DNA of 18,698 nucleotides, taken from CAYVTM01 sp964454645 (GTDB lineage: Bacteria; Bacteroidota; Bacteroidia; Sphingobacteriales; Sphingobacteriaceae). A model generated the notes under the pieces. That model searched no databases. It saw only the letters and a list, made by a program, of their open reading frames with translations, and was not told where the DNA came from. Positions 7,347 to 15,825 of this stretch are shown here, in pieces (the first letter of the stretch is position 1; each line of letters begins with the position of its first letter). The position numbers were made by a program, and so were the translations under genes. Where the stretch lies: NCBI GenBank assembly GCA_964454645.1, contig CAYVTM010000016.1, forward strand, positions 1 through 18,698, read 5' to 3'.

Positions 7347-8710
7347 TCGCTTGATTTTTCTCTGATTTCTCTTGCAATGTCTTCAAATATCCGTTTGCCC
7401 AAATTCAATGGTATAGCTGCTTCTGCGTGGGCTGAAACAAGTGGTGATACTGAATTTGGATACCTGCTTGAAACTAATTGGTCAAGTAAATTCATTACAT
7501 CCGCAAGTCTTGGAAATTGATTGGGATTTGCTGTATCTAAATTTTTTTGTTGGTCATTGTAGCAAGCTACAACAGGAACTATTTTTTGTCCTGATGCTGC
7601 TTTGTAAAAAAGTTTTCTTCCGAAGTAGGTATCTTGTCCGTAAGGTTTTGTGCTTTCTGAAAAAATGATATTTCGTTTTATGTAAGCATCATTCAAGAGC
7701 AAAGCAGACTGTTTCGGAAATTTATCCGTGATGCCGTCTTTGGTTGTGTCAATTTCAAGAAAGTGATTAAAGAACGTTCCTGACTTTTCAATTCCAATGA
7801 TTAAAAGGTCTTCTCCGTTTATTTTTTTCTGCAATTCATTTATACGGGCTAATTCGTGGCTGATAACTTTTGTGAGCCAAGACGATGTGCTAAAAACCGC
7901 TAACGCTCCGTCCATAATGAAAGCTACTCTGCGTAAAGTTGCTAACCAACCTTTTTTCTCAAACGCTCTTAAAATATGAATAAGCCAAAGTTTTTCAAGC
8001 GTGGACATTATTTGACCAAACATTTCTCCATTGCTTCCGCCTGGGTTCATTAGTTCGTGTAAACGTAAAGCATCTGTTGAAAAAAGAGGTTCGCCTGAAT
8101 GTGGGCAAGTGTATTCACCCATTCCATAAGTCATTTCTTTATCTTCAAAACCTTCTATTGGGCTTTTAGGAAGATTTCTATCGCCAAGAGACTGTTTTAT
8201 TGAGAAAAGATGTTCGTATGTTTCAAGTAAAGTTTCACCGTCAGAAAAAATGACGTTGTTTTTTAATTCTTCAAACAATGCTCTACGCAAAGATGCTTTT
8301 GCATTTTTTTCTGTATCAAGAATTACATTACAGCCTGGGAAAACACTTTCAATAGTTGATGCTTTTTCTGTTTCACGAAATTTTTTCGGTTCAATAAATT
8401 CTTTCTTTTCAAGTTCGCTGATTAGTTTCAAGTCAATCAAAACCGAAGCAACTGTAATGTAACCGAACTCTGCGCCCGGAAAACCGTTTTCGGCTTTCGC
8501 AGTTAAATTGCTTCCGTCAATAGCTAAAACTAAATCGGGTTGCAAAGAACTTTCAGTCAGGTCAGATTTTTTAGTAATTGAACCTTCAAAATTTTCTGTT
8601 TCTTCTATTTGTTGCCTTATTCTAAGTCGGTTTTGAAGTGCTTTTACTTTTTCACTATCAAGTAACCGTCTTAAAGGCTCATAGCTTGCAAATTCTCCTT
8701 CAAAGCCCAT
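7343..8710 (-). CDS. nurA: NurA-domain nuclease
   Basis: NurA is a Mn-dependent 5'-3' exonuclease/endonuclease of RNase-H-like fold that works in complex with HerA. The 455-residue product shows the family's motifs: LAIDGSN (63-68, catalytic D65), FIMDGALA (264-271, D267), IGIEKSG (305-311, K309), YFGRKLFYK (362-370), ADVMNLLDQLV (403-413) and HAEAAIP (428-434). Between about residues 100 and 225 is an extra region that includes GEYTCPHSGEP (C202, H204), making this longer than the roughly 350-residue archaeal enzymes. It starts 12 bases after the HerA stop and its stop overlaps the methyltransferase start. Close linkage to HerA supports a joint helicase-nuclease function. The symbol is by domain; this is probably a defence paralogue, not a repair housekeeping gene. 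Confidence 0.88.
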   Translation of the reverse strand: MGFEGEFASYEPLRRLLDSEKVKALQNRLRIRQQIEETENFEGSITKKSDLTESSLQPDLVLAIDGSNLTAKAENGFPGAEFGYITVASVLIDLKLISELEKKEFIEPKKFRETEKASTIESVFPGCNVILDTEKNAKASLRRALFEELKNNVIFSDGETLLETYEHLFSIKQSLGDRNLPKSPIEGFEDKEMTYGMGEYTCPHSGEPLFSTDALRLHELMNPGGSNGEMFGQIMSTLEKLWLIHILRAFEKKGWLATLRRVAFIMDGALAVFSTSSWLTKVISHELARINELQKKINGEDLLIIGIEKSGTFFNHFLEIDTTKDGITDKFPKQSALLLNDAYIKRNIIFSESTKPYGQDTYFGRKLFYKAASGQKIVPVVACYNDQQKNLDTANPNQFPRLADVMNLLDQLVSSRYPNSVSPLVSAHAEAAIPLNLGKRIFEDIAREIREKSSE

Positions 8711-8722
8711 AGTGTTTCTTTC

Positions 8723-10831
8723 TTATACTTCAAACTTGTCCGCTTGAACAGGAATGACGAATAGGTTACTTAATGTTTTAACTCTTAAAAACCCTTTGTC
8801 TTGTGCTCGTCTGATTGACGGTTCAAAATCTATAAAGTCGTAATACTTGCATAGTTCTTTGGTTTCGTCTGTGTTGTTCAAATGACTGATAAACCAATTT
8901 GCAGTATTTTTCAAAATGTTCTTTTGAATGCTACTTACTTCTTGCGTAGCGTAAACCATTCCGATACGATATTTAGAACCTTCTTTTGCAGTTCTAACCC
9001 AAATATCAGTTAAATCTAAATCGTTGCCCGCTGGTAAAATGTTGTGTGCTTCCTCTACATAAACTAAAATTTCAGGAATGTCGGTAACGCCTTGAACAAA
9101 CTTGCGTTGATTTTCTCTGAAAATTTTAGTCATAATTCTTGTGGCTGATGACTTGTTAAGTTCAGGTTCGCCACTTGATTGGTCAATGATGACTAATTTA
9201 CCTTGTACTAAATGATTGTAAATATCTTCTGCGTAATCGCTTGTTGTGTCTGCGCTGTGTTGTTCTGCTGCTTTTCCAATTTTTCTTGTTCCGTTTGGAT
9301 ATTGAAAAATGCCGATAATCTTTTTCAAATCTTCATCAGCCCACCTATCGCCTGAACCATTTGGACGACTTACATAAGCGTTTTCAAACGCGGTATAATT
9401 ACTATTGCTATCTCTGATAAATTTGTCTAATGCTTCAAAAGCGTTTGCAAGCTGTCCCCAAGTTGGATTTTGATTTGAAAACACTTGTGCAGCACTTACA
9501 TATTCAGGATTTGCTGGACTGTTATTTCTTCCTGTTTGCAAAGCGGTAATCAAATCTTGATTAAACAAACCTCTCGTACTGGCACTTAAATTTTGCGGAA
9601 CTTGAAATCCCGCTCTTGCTAATACAGAACGATAAGCTAACAACCTTCTGTTGTATCGTGTTGTTGCGCTTCTATCATTTGGGTCTGGTTCATCAAAACT
9701 TACTTGACAAAACTGTTTAATGTAGTTTGTACTATCTTCTGACAAAAGACTATCAATGATGCTTTTCCCAATTTGTGTATTGCTTGGTTCAAAGAAATTC
9801 AAAAGCATTAAAACTCTTTCAGGGTCGTTTGGGTGTTTCGTTATACCATAAGTAATAACTTCATCTGCTTTGTTTGTTCCTTTAGGAAGAATTTTCCAGA
9901 TATTTTTTATTGCTGAATTGTTATCCTGCACATTTTCGTTGGCGTATTCACCGTTAGGGTCAAAAATGATTTGTCCAATACGCAAAGGTGTGTCCTTTTT
10001 ATTTTCCGCAGTTCTTAATTCAAAAACAGATTTCGCAATAATTTTTGTCGTGTTTGATTTACCTGTTCTTGTCATACCAAACAACGCAGATTTTTGAGAA
10101 AGCAAATCCGCAGGATAAATGTAAACAGGCACATCATCAATTTGCTGATACTTGCGATTTGTGGAAGCATAGCGAACAAAGCCAAGTTTTACTTTTTCTG
10201 TATTTCCGTAACGCTCAATATGTGATTGAATATTGGAAGGGTCGGCATAATTTACGATGTGTTCAAGTGCTTTGCCGTTTGGTTTGTAAACTTTCAAGCC
10301 TCTGTTAGGGTAATAGTTTGAAATATCGCTACCAAATTTCAAGTTCAACGGTGCTTCTCCATTGTGTCCGTTTTCTTCAAGGAAAAATGTGCCAATTATT
10401 CGGCATTGAACACCCGCAAAACCAAGCAGGTTTTTGGTTCTCATATCCATTGCACCCGCATCGTCCCAATGTTTTTCAGTTTCACCGCTTATTCGTTGTG
10501 CCGTTTCTACTCGTATTCTTTCCGCTTCTTTGTCTTGCGGTAAAGCGGCTGCGTCCATTACCCTTAGCAGAATAAACGAAGCATCTTCGGTTTTAAAGTC
10601 AATGTCTGTTTTACTCGGGTCAACTCTTGATGCAATCAGAAAACTTAAACTTGGAATACCACCAACTTTTGCACGATGAAAGTCGTGAATAATCACTCTC
10701 GCAGTTTCATAGTTGATGGAGTATAAGTCCCCGACATATTCGTCAGGTTGTATGAGTTTCTGAAACCATTGTTGGGTTTCAACCTTTTTATCGCTTTCTC
10801 GCCTTGAGTTAAGTCCTTGTTCTATGCTCAT
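8723..10831 (-). CDS. herA: HerA-family hexameric DNA translocase/helicase
   Basis: HerA is an FtsK-like ring ATPase that pumps DNA for NurA to degrade. I place the start at the ATG at 10831 (MSIEQGLNSRRESDKK, 702 residues). A GTG at 10894 is in frame, but the added 21 residues look like translated leader and would overlap the promoter box at 10865-10872. The Walker A motif is FGMTRTGKSN (about 251-260), followed by IIFDPNGEYAN. Walker B is ILVYVEEAHN (about 588-597), then WVRTAKEGSKYRIGMVYATQEVSSI with the sensor and arginine-finger region. The N-terminal 240 residues are beta-rich, as in the HAS-barrel. An insert of roughly 280 residues between Walker A and B is larger than in archaeal HerA (about 500 residues in total). 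The gene leads a four-gene operon; no other helicase is visible. Confidence 0.9.
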   Translation of the reverse strand: MSIEQGLNSRRESDKKVETQQWFQKLIQPDEYVGDLYSINYETARVIIHDFHRAKVGGIPSLSFLIASRVDPSKTDIDFKTEDASFILLRVMDAAALPQDKEAERIRVETAQRISGETEKHWDDAGAMDMRTKNLLGFAGVQCRIIGTFFLEENGHNGEAPLNLKFGSDISNYYPNRGLKVYKPNGKALEHIVNYADPSNIQSHIERYGNTEKVKLGFVRYASTNRKYQQIDDVPVYIYPADLLSQKSALFGMTRTGKSNTTKIIAKSVFELRTAENKKDTPLRIGQIIFDPNGEYANENVQDNNSAIKNIWKILPKGTNKADEVITYGITKHPNDPERVLMLLNFFEPSNTQIGKSIIDSLLSEDSTNYIKQFCQVSFDEPDPNDRSATTRYNRRLLAYRSVLARAGFQVPQNLSASTRGLFNQDLITALQTGRNNSPANPEYVSAAQVFSNQNPTWGQLANAFEALDKFIRDSNSNYTAFENAYVSRPNGSGDRWADEDLKKIIGIFQYPNGTRKIGKAAEQHSADTTSDYAEDIYNHLVQGKLVIIDQSSGEPELNKSSATRIMTKIFRENQRKFVQGVTDIPEILVYVEEAHNILPAGNDLDLTDIWVRTAKEGSKYRIGMVYATQEVSSIQKNILKNTANWFISHLNNTDETKELCKYYDFIDFEPSIRRAQDKGFLRVKTLSNLFVIPVQADKFEV

Positions 10832-10864
10832 TTGTATAAAATCGTTTCTGAGTTTAATAAACAC

Positions 10865-10872
10865 CAAAGATA
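10865..10872 (-). promoter_or_regulatory. Candidate -7 box for the HerA operon (TATCTTTG)
   Basis: On the minus strand, TATCTTTG matches the Bacteroidota -7 consensus TAnnTTTG exactly and lies 33 bases upstream of the ATG at 10831. I see no good TTTG -33 element at the usual spacing of about 19-21; the nearest, TTGA at 10904-10901, is 28 bases away. The -7 call is therefore plausible but unsupported by a second element. Confidence 0.5.
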
Positions 10873-10944
10873 GAAATAACTTGAAATATATCACCTCTGT
10901 TCAACTGTTTTATTAGGGTGGTGGGTGGGCTTGGGTACGTTGGG

Positions 10945-11010
10945 GCAAAAGCAAATGTGGTGCAATAACGTTGGCTTTGTGAGTTGGCATTGCACCTCTT
11001 TTGATTTTGC
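10945..11010. repeat. Family-2 hairpin, upstream of herA
   Basis: The inverted repeat pairs GCAAAAGCAAATGTGGTGCA(A) at 10945-10965 with TTGCACCTCTTTTGATTTTG(C) at 10990-11010; 18 of 21 positions pair. The conserved core is present (CAAATGTGG opposite CCTCTTTTG), again with the two T/T oppositions. Relative to the other three copies the arms are swapped: CAAATGTG is on the left here. The loop TTGGCTTTGTGAGTTGG nevertheless resembles, in the same orientation, the loop at 4767-4787. Confidence 0.65.
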
Positions 11011-11079
11011 GAAGTGTGGGTTTGTCTGGTCATTTTCTTACTGTCGTTTAATGTTTGTACGGTCGCCCTTAGGGTTGCT

Positions 11080-11210
11080 GATAACGGTTTGCGGCTTGGC
11101 GTAGTGGGGGCTTTCGGAGCACCAAACTGTCAATATACCACAAATGTTTATTAGAAGTACAAATGTTCATTTCATCACGTCTGCCCCCATTACGCCAAAC
11201 CGCTGTTAGG
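11080..11210. repeat. Family-1 palindromic repeat, copy D
   Basis: This 131-bp element has ends GATAAC (11080-11085) and GTTAGG (11205-11210). The bulge is GGTTT against A. The stem GCGGCTTGGCGTAGTGGGGG pairs with CCCCCATTACGCCAAACCGC, with one G opposite T and one C opposite A. TACGGTCG at 11058-11065 lies 24 bases before TAAC. The element separates the STAND gene (stop 11451) from the HerA operon. The rest of 11211-11376 shows only AT-rich, purine/T tracts and no gene. Confidence 0.8.
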
Positions 11211-11376
11211 TGCTGGCGTTTTGTCCACTGTGTTGCCAAGTCCTTGTCTGTCGAGTTGTTCGCTATCATTTTCAGGTTTGTATTTTGGTCTGCCTGTGTC
11301 GGATGTGCGTTTGTGGTTTTAAAATTTTTAGAAGGGGAGGAAATTTTTTAATTTTTTCTTTTCAGCGTTGGGCAGA

Positions 11377-11435
11377 CATACTCTTTGGCAAGCTTTGATT
11401 TGTGTGTCAGCTTGCGGGGCTTGCCAATGTGTATG
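11377..11435. repeat. Family-2 hairpin, immediately downstream of the STAND gene
   Basis: The inverted repeat pairs CATACTCTTTGGCAAGC (11377-11393) with GCTTGCCAATGTGTATG (11419-11435); 15 of 17 positions pair, and the two failures are the same T/T oppositions flanking a C-G pair as in the other copies. It begins 16 bases beyond the stop codon at 11451. Outer (CATA/TATG) and inner (GGCAAGC/GCTTGCC) stems differ from the other copies but remain paired. Confidence 0.65.
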
Positions 11436-11450
11436 ACTGCGAGGGGTTGG

Positions 11451-14400
11451 TTATTCTTCCCTGTCATAACGTGAAGAATGTTTTAAGTTACCAGAGTCGG
11501 AATAGACCACATCAGAAATATTCAGTCGTCCGACCCATTCCTTGCGGTTAAAATGTCCGCCAATAATTAATTTTTCACCAATAGAAGTCCATATAATTTC
11601 TAAATCGTTTTCAGCGAGCACTTTTAGTAAATCGTTTTTTCTGACCAACAAACATGACAAAGTAGAAGTTGTTACACTTGGGTCAAAACAAACGACTTCA
11701 TTACTTTTGTTTAGGAGTTGTCCCTCAACTTTTGAGTATTGCAAGCCAAGTAATCGGAAAAGGATTTCGGTCGGTTTGTAAAAACTTATGGTTTCCTCTT
11801 TTGAGGCATCAAATTCTTCTTCCCACAGAAATTGTATGGCTGTTCTTGCTGTGTTACAAACAAACTCTCCTGATTTACGATTATAAAGTTCATCCCATTC
11901 GTTACCTCTATAATATTCTGAATTGAATGTCTTGTTAGCGGCAGCCCAATAATATTCTCTGCTAAACATCTGGTATCGTCTTGAGCTTTCGGATAAACCG
12001 CATCCTCTCAAATTCCTATTTGTCAAATAGTGCATGATTTTATCCAAATCTTTTTTAGAAACAATATGGCTGCTCAAATCATAAAACAGTCTTTTATGAA
12101 CGCTGCTATATTTTTCTTCACCTAAAGGGGTGGGCTCGTTCCAGTCGGGATACATTTCAAGTATAAGCCATTCAATCCCTTTTTCATCCTTCACATTTAT
12201 CAAATCTACAGGACTGGGTAAATCATCTGTTTTTAATACCCATTCTTTGTTCGGTAAATTCCAATCTGAATAATCAACAGGATTCCACCAATATATTTTT
12301 GACTTATCTTTCGGATTTCCTTTTATAATCGTTGTAGGGTCAATATCTCTTACATAAGGCTCCCAAGGTCCTTCATACTTTATTGGCTCTGCATCTTCGC
12401 TATACGAGTTTTCATAGAAAGAATAATTATCTGAAACCCGTGCTAAAATTTCATAGAATGTTATCCATTGATACTTTTTCCCAATTCTCTCTGCTCTATG
12501 AGAATGTCTTCCATTGTATCCTATATTTCTATCAAATTCCCCATGCTTCTCAACATCATAACCATATTTTTCAAAAATCCATTTTACAGAAAGGTTACTC
12601 AAAGCATTTTCATCTACTCGCCAGTCTGATAATCCACGTTGAAAAACATATCTGCCAAAATCTCCGTAACCTGCTGTTCCCCTCCCATATTCTGTTACCA
12701 TTGAATCCAAAATAGAATTTTGACTCCAGTAATGTTTTTGGAAATTTTCGTTTTGATAATCAAATTTGAATTTATCTGTTTCCTCATTCGATGGAAATTC
12801 GTCAGGCAAATCACTTTTAAATGGAGGTTGAATCTGATTTAAATCGAAATCAAATTTATGTCCTTTGTAAACCGCATATTCGATGATTCCTTTCGCATAA
12901 TCTCTCAATAGAATATCAGGAACTACATATTTAGTATTAAAAACTGATTCAAAAATACAATTCCCTAATTCCTTTAATGATTCAATCTGATTCGTTCTTA
13001 CTGCACAGCCATAAGCAACAGCATATAATCGCTGCAACACATATGGGTCGTTCACCTTTTCAAACTTTTTGATTAACTGAATCAAAACATGAATCCGTTC
13101 TTCAAGCAGGCAAATAAGAGCTTTCGTAGCTGAATCTCTCAAAGTTCTATTGCAACTTGTTAGAAACCATAACATGGTTTGACTCATTAAGCGAATAGAT
13201 TCGGCTGAAATATTTTCTCTTTTATCCTCTGTCCATGCCCAATCAATCATCCTGCGAATTGGCGAAACTTCATCAGGATAACCCGGATATTGATTGTGAA
13301 TAAATGGTGTCCACCATTCATCTCTGTCTGCCATGCTGAACTTCCAAAGATGGTTGTGTAGAAAGCCGCTGTTGAAGTAGTTTTTCGGATGAGAAGTAAC
13401 CAACAGAATTGTATTGAGAAAATACTCGTGATAGTCAAATTTGCCTATTACTACTTCGTTTATGTACGTTTTAAGTTTATCGCTTAGTGTTTCTTTCTTT
13501 CGCCAGATAAGACTTTCAACAAAAGCAACTGCTAAAGGCTCATATTCTTTTGCATGTAGAGCTACTTCATATAGTTCAAGATTTGTTTGCTCCGGCAATT
13601 GAATTGAAAGAGCCTCAATAATTCCACGATTGTAATTTGCTTCATTCTTTGTCTTCAGTAATTCAAATAGCTTCTTTTTAGATTGAAAGTTAAATCCAAC
13701 TTTAGAGGCGACATTTTTAATGATTTTAACAAACCTTCTGTCATCAGAGAAAGATTTTTTTGGATTGTTCTTGTTTAGATACTTTGCTAACAAGTGCGAA
13801 GCAATCAAATGGTCGCTGAATCTTTCATAAGAGAGATAAACTCCTTCATAATGATTGCCTGCTGTGTCCCAATAAACGTTTTGGGTTAATATTCCTTCTG
13901 AAATTAAATCTTGAAAAAATTGAGATTTATCTGTAAGGGCGTTTGTTTCCTTCATCTCAGTAATGAATGAAAAAGCATCATCAAACTTCATATAGGAATT
14001 GTTTGTTTCAACAATTCTTGCTGCTATTTTCCTTATGACTTTATGAACAATTTTTAAGTTTATCGGTTGATTGTGCTTTTCAGAAATAGAATCATTTATA
14101 GCATCTAAGAAGAAGTTTATAATAGCTGTAATGCCTTCGTATCCATCAGGAATTTCATGTAATCCCTTTTTGAATAGCCCTTCACAAAATAATTTTAGAA
14201 ATAAAGGATTTGAAAATTCGGGGTGTAGCAGCGGGATACTTGGTTGTTTAATCTTATAGTTTTCAAAAAACAGTTTTGAAGCCTCATATTCGTGGTTTGC
14301 AAAACCATAATGAGTGATTTTTATTGCTTGTTTCTTTTCTTTTACAACACCTGGAATCAAAAATTTTTCATAAGAAGTTCGCAAACTAAAAACAACTCCT

Positions 14401-15764
14401 AACTGTGGAAAACGCTTGATTGTCGCAATGAAACTTGCCATGTGGCTTTTCCAGATAGTTTTTCCTTCCCCCTCATTAATGGCATCAATAAAAATCAAAA
14501 CTCTCGCACCTGATGATTCGGCTTTAGAATTCAAAGCACCTAAAAAAGTGTCTTTGGTGCAATTAATCTGCAACAATTTAGAGATTTGGCTCCACGGGTC
14601 TTCGGTCGTTGAGAATTGCTGGCCAAGCAAAAGAATTGTAAACTGGTTTCGTTCTTCTCTCTTAACTGCAACATCAGCCAATAAATGAGACTTCCCAATA
14701 CCTGCCTCGCCAGTAAGTATCAGGAATGGATTATTTGATAAACCAACTGTTGAACCATTTATAAACTCTATGAGGTCATAAATGGAACTGTTGAGCTTTC
14801 TGAAATGCTCAATGTCCCAACCGTAGCTATTCGTATCGCTTACATACTCCTTTTTTTCTTTTTTCGCTTTCTTTTCTTCTGAATCAAGCTCATAAAACTG
14901 GGAAATTAATTTGTCAATTATTTCACTACAAGATTTCAAAGCTGATGAAAGAGATTCTTGGTCTATGTTCCTTATTTCTTCAAAGTCAATTTTCTCATAC
15001 AATTGCTTGAATTGAGTTATTAAGGATTCTATTTGCAGAACAAAGTCTTTAACCTTTTCCGATTTGACATGGGATACTGCTTTGGTATAGCTTCTTAATA
15101 AATCATCAAGATGAGATATAAATTGATTCTTAAAGAATTCATCTCTTGAAAGTCCTTCAAAAACTTTTGCAATGGGTAAATCAAAATTGATTTCAGGCGT
15201 ATACCTTTTACCGAGGTTGAGAATACTTTCTTCAAGTTTTTGTTTAAACCAATTATCAGAGAACTCCTCCTGTCCAAACCAATAACGAAGTTTACCCTCG
15301 TTTTCAGATTTAGATAATCGTTCAAATAATTCTGAATTCCCCCAATATTCAAATTCAATAGTTCTGCCATTGTCCTCTGCGAATTTTGACCACTCCGCTA
15401 CCTTTTCATTCCACCTGTCCATAAACCATTTCTGGTTATCTATCCGCGGGTCTTGTCTGTCGAGTGGTGTGCAGATAAAGTATTTTTTGAGATTTGGGTG
15501 TTTTGAAAAAGCTGTTTTGAATGATTTTTCAAGTTGTGCCCATTGAGAATCACCCATAGAACTAAAAAATTTGGCTTGCCATCCGTATTCTGAATTGTCA
15601 GATAGAATACAATAAGCCTCAACTCCACCGTCAGGTGCAGCAACTCTGATGAATTTAGACTTGTTGGGTATTTGTTCTGCTCTTACTAATTGGCATACAA
15701 GTTCCTCAAAACCATTCTTTATATCACCATTACAAGGTCTAAGTTTTAGCCAATCAGTATTCAT
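11451..15764 (-). CDS. STAND NTPase with Mrr-like N-terminal nuclease (AVAST/Avs-like antiphage protein)
   Basis: The product is 1437 residues starting MNTDWLKL. Residues about 1-180 look like a restriction-endonuclease-fold head: FEELVCQLV (E20/E21), then PDGGVEAY (D45, E49) and GWQAKFF (Q63, K65), the Mrr-type D/E...QxK site. A charged helical linker follows (to about 320). A P-loop ATPase comes next: Walker A GEAGIGKS (352-359), Walker B LIFIDAINEG (D427, E431), and SLRTSYEKF with a candidate sensor arginine. This DA.NE form is typical of STAND ATPases of the AVAST group. The remaining roughly 850 residues are helical-repeat-like and should be the sensor. Avs proteins bind conserved phage proteins, oligomerise and activate the nuclease. 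The subtype cannot be settled here. The gene starts 61 bases after the small gene that trails the EcoRV-like operon, so it may be co-transcribed with it. No separate partner gene is seen, which is normal for single-gene Avs systems. Confidence 0.82.
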   Translation of the reverse strand: MNTDWLKLRPCNGDIKNGFEELVCQLVRAEQIPNKSKFIRVAAPDGGVEAYCILSDNSEYGWQAKFFSSMGDSQWAQLEKSFKTAFSKHPNLKKYFICTPLDRQDPRIDNQKWFMDRWNEKVAEWSKFAEDNGRTIEFEYWGNSELFERLSKSENEGKLRYWFGQEEFSDNWFKQKLEESILNLGKRYTPEINFDLPIAKVFEGLSRDEFFKNQFISHLDDLLRSYTKAVSHVKSEKVKDFVLQIESLITQFKQLYEKIDFEEIRNIDQESLSSALKSCSEIIDKLISQFYELDSEEKKAKKEKKEYVSDTNSYGWDIEHFRKLNSSIYDLIEFINGSTVGLSNNPFLILTGEAGIGKSHLLADVAVKREERNQFTILLLGQQFSTTEDPWSQISKLLQINCTKDTFLGALNSKAESSGARVLIFIDAINEGEGKTIWKSHMASFIATIKRFPQLGVVFSLRTSYEKFLIPGVVKEKKQAIKITHYGFANHEYEASKLFFENYKIKQPSIPLLHPEFSNPLFLKLFCEGLFKKGLHEIPDGYEGITAIINFFLDAINDSISEKHNQPINLKIVHKVIRKIAARIVETNNSYMKFDDAFSFITEMKETNALTDKSQFFQDLISEGILTQNVYWDTAGNHYEGVYLSYERFSDHLIASHLLAKYLNKNNPKKSFSDDRRFVKIIKNVASKVGFNFQSKKKLFELLKTKNEANYNRGIIEALSIQLPEQTNLELYEVALHAKEYEPLAVAFVESLIWRKKETLSDKLKTYINEVVIGKFDYHEYFLNTILLVTSHPKNYFNSGFLHNHLWKFSMADRDEWWTPFIHNQYPGYPDEVSPIRRMIDWAWTEDKRENISAESIRLMSQTMLWFLTSCNRTLRDSATKALICLLEERIHVLIQLIKKFEKVNDPYVLQRLYAVAYGCAVRTNQIESLKELGNCIFESVFNTKYVVPDILLRDYAKGIIEYAVYKGHKFDFDLNQIQPPFKSDLPDEFPSNEETDKFKFDYQNENFQKHYWSQNSILDSMVTEYGRGTAGYGDFGRYVFQRGLSDWRVDENALSNLSVKWIFEKYGYDVEKHGEFDRNIGYNGRHSHRAERIGKKYQWITFYEILARVSDNYSFYENSYSEDAEPIKYEGPWEPYVRDIDPTTIIKGNPKDKSKIYWWNPVDYSDWNLPNKEWVLKTDDLPSPVDLINVKDEKGIEWLILEMYPDWNEPTPLGEEKYSSVHKRLFYDLSSHIVSKKDLDKIMHYLTNRNLRGCGLSESSRRYQMFSREYYWAAANKTFNSEYYRGNEWDELYNRKSGEFVCNTARTAIQFLWEEEFDASKEETISFYKPTEILFRLLGLQYSKVEGQLLNKSNEVVCFDPSVTTSTLSCLLVRKNDLLKVLAENDLEIIWTSIGEKLIIGGHFNRKEWVGRLNISDVVYSDSGNLKHSSRYDREE

Positions 15765-15825
15765 TATTATTAAGTTTTCTCGCTACAAATACACAACCCT
15801 ATTACAAATTTCCATCAACAGCTCA

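Noticed and set aside
10832..10894. GTG start at 10894 for HerA, adding MIYFKLFLSLVFIKLRNDFIQ
   Set aside because: The extension lies over the candidate TATCTTTG promoter box and looks like translated leader; the ATG at 10831 is a better start.
11377..11435. Hairpin as an ordinary Rho-independent terminator of the STAND gene
   Set aside because: There is no clear U-tract after the stem on the minus strand, and the same structure occurs upstream of genes elsewhere in the window.
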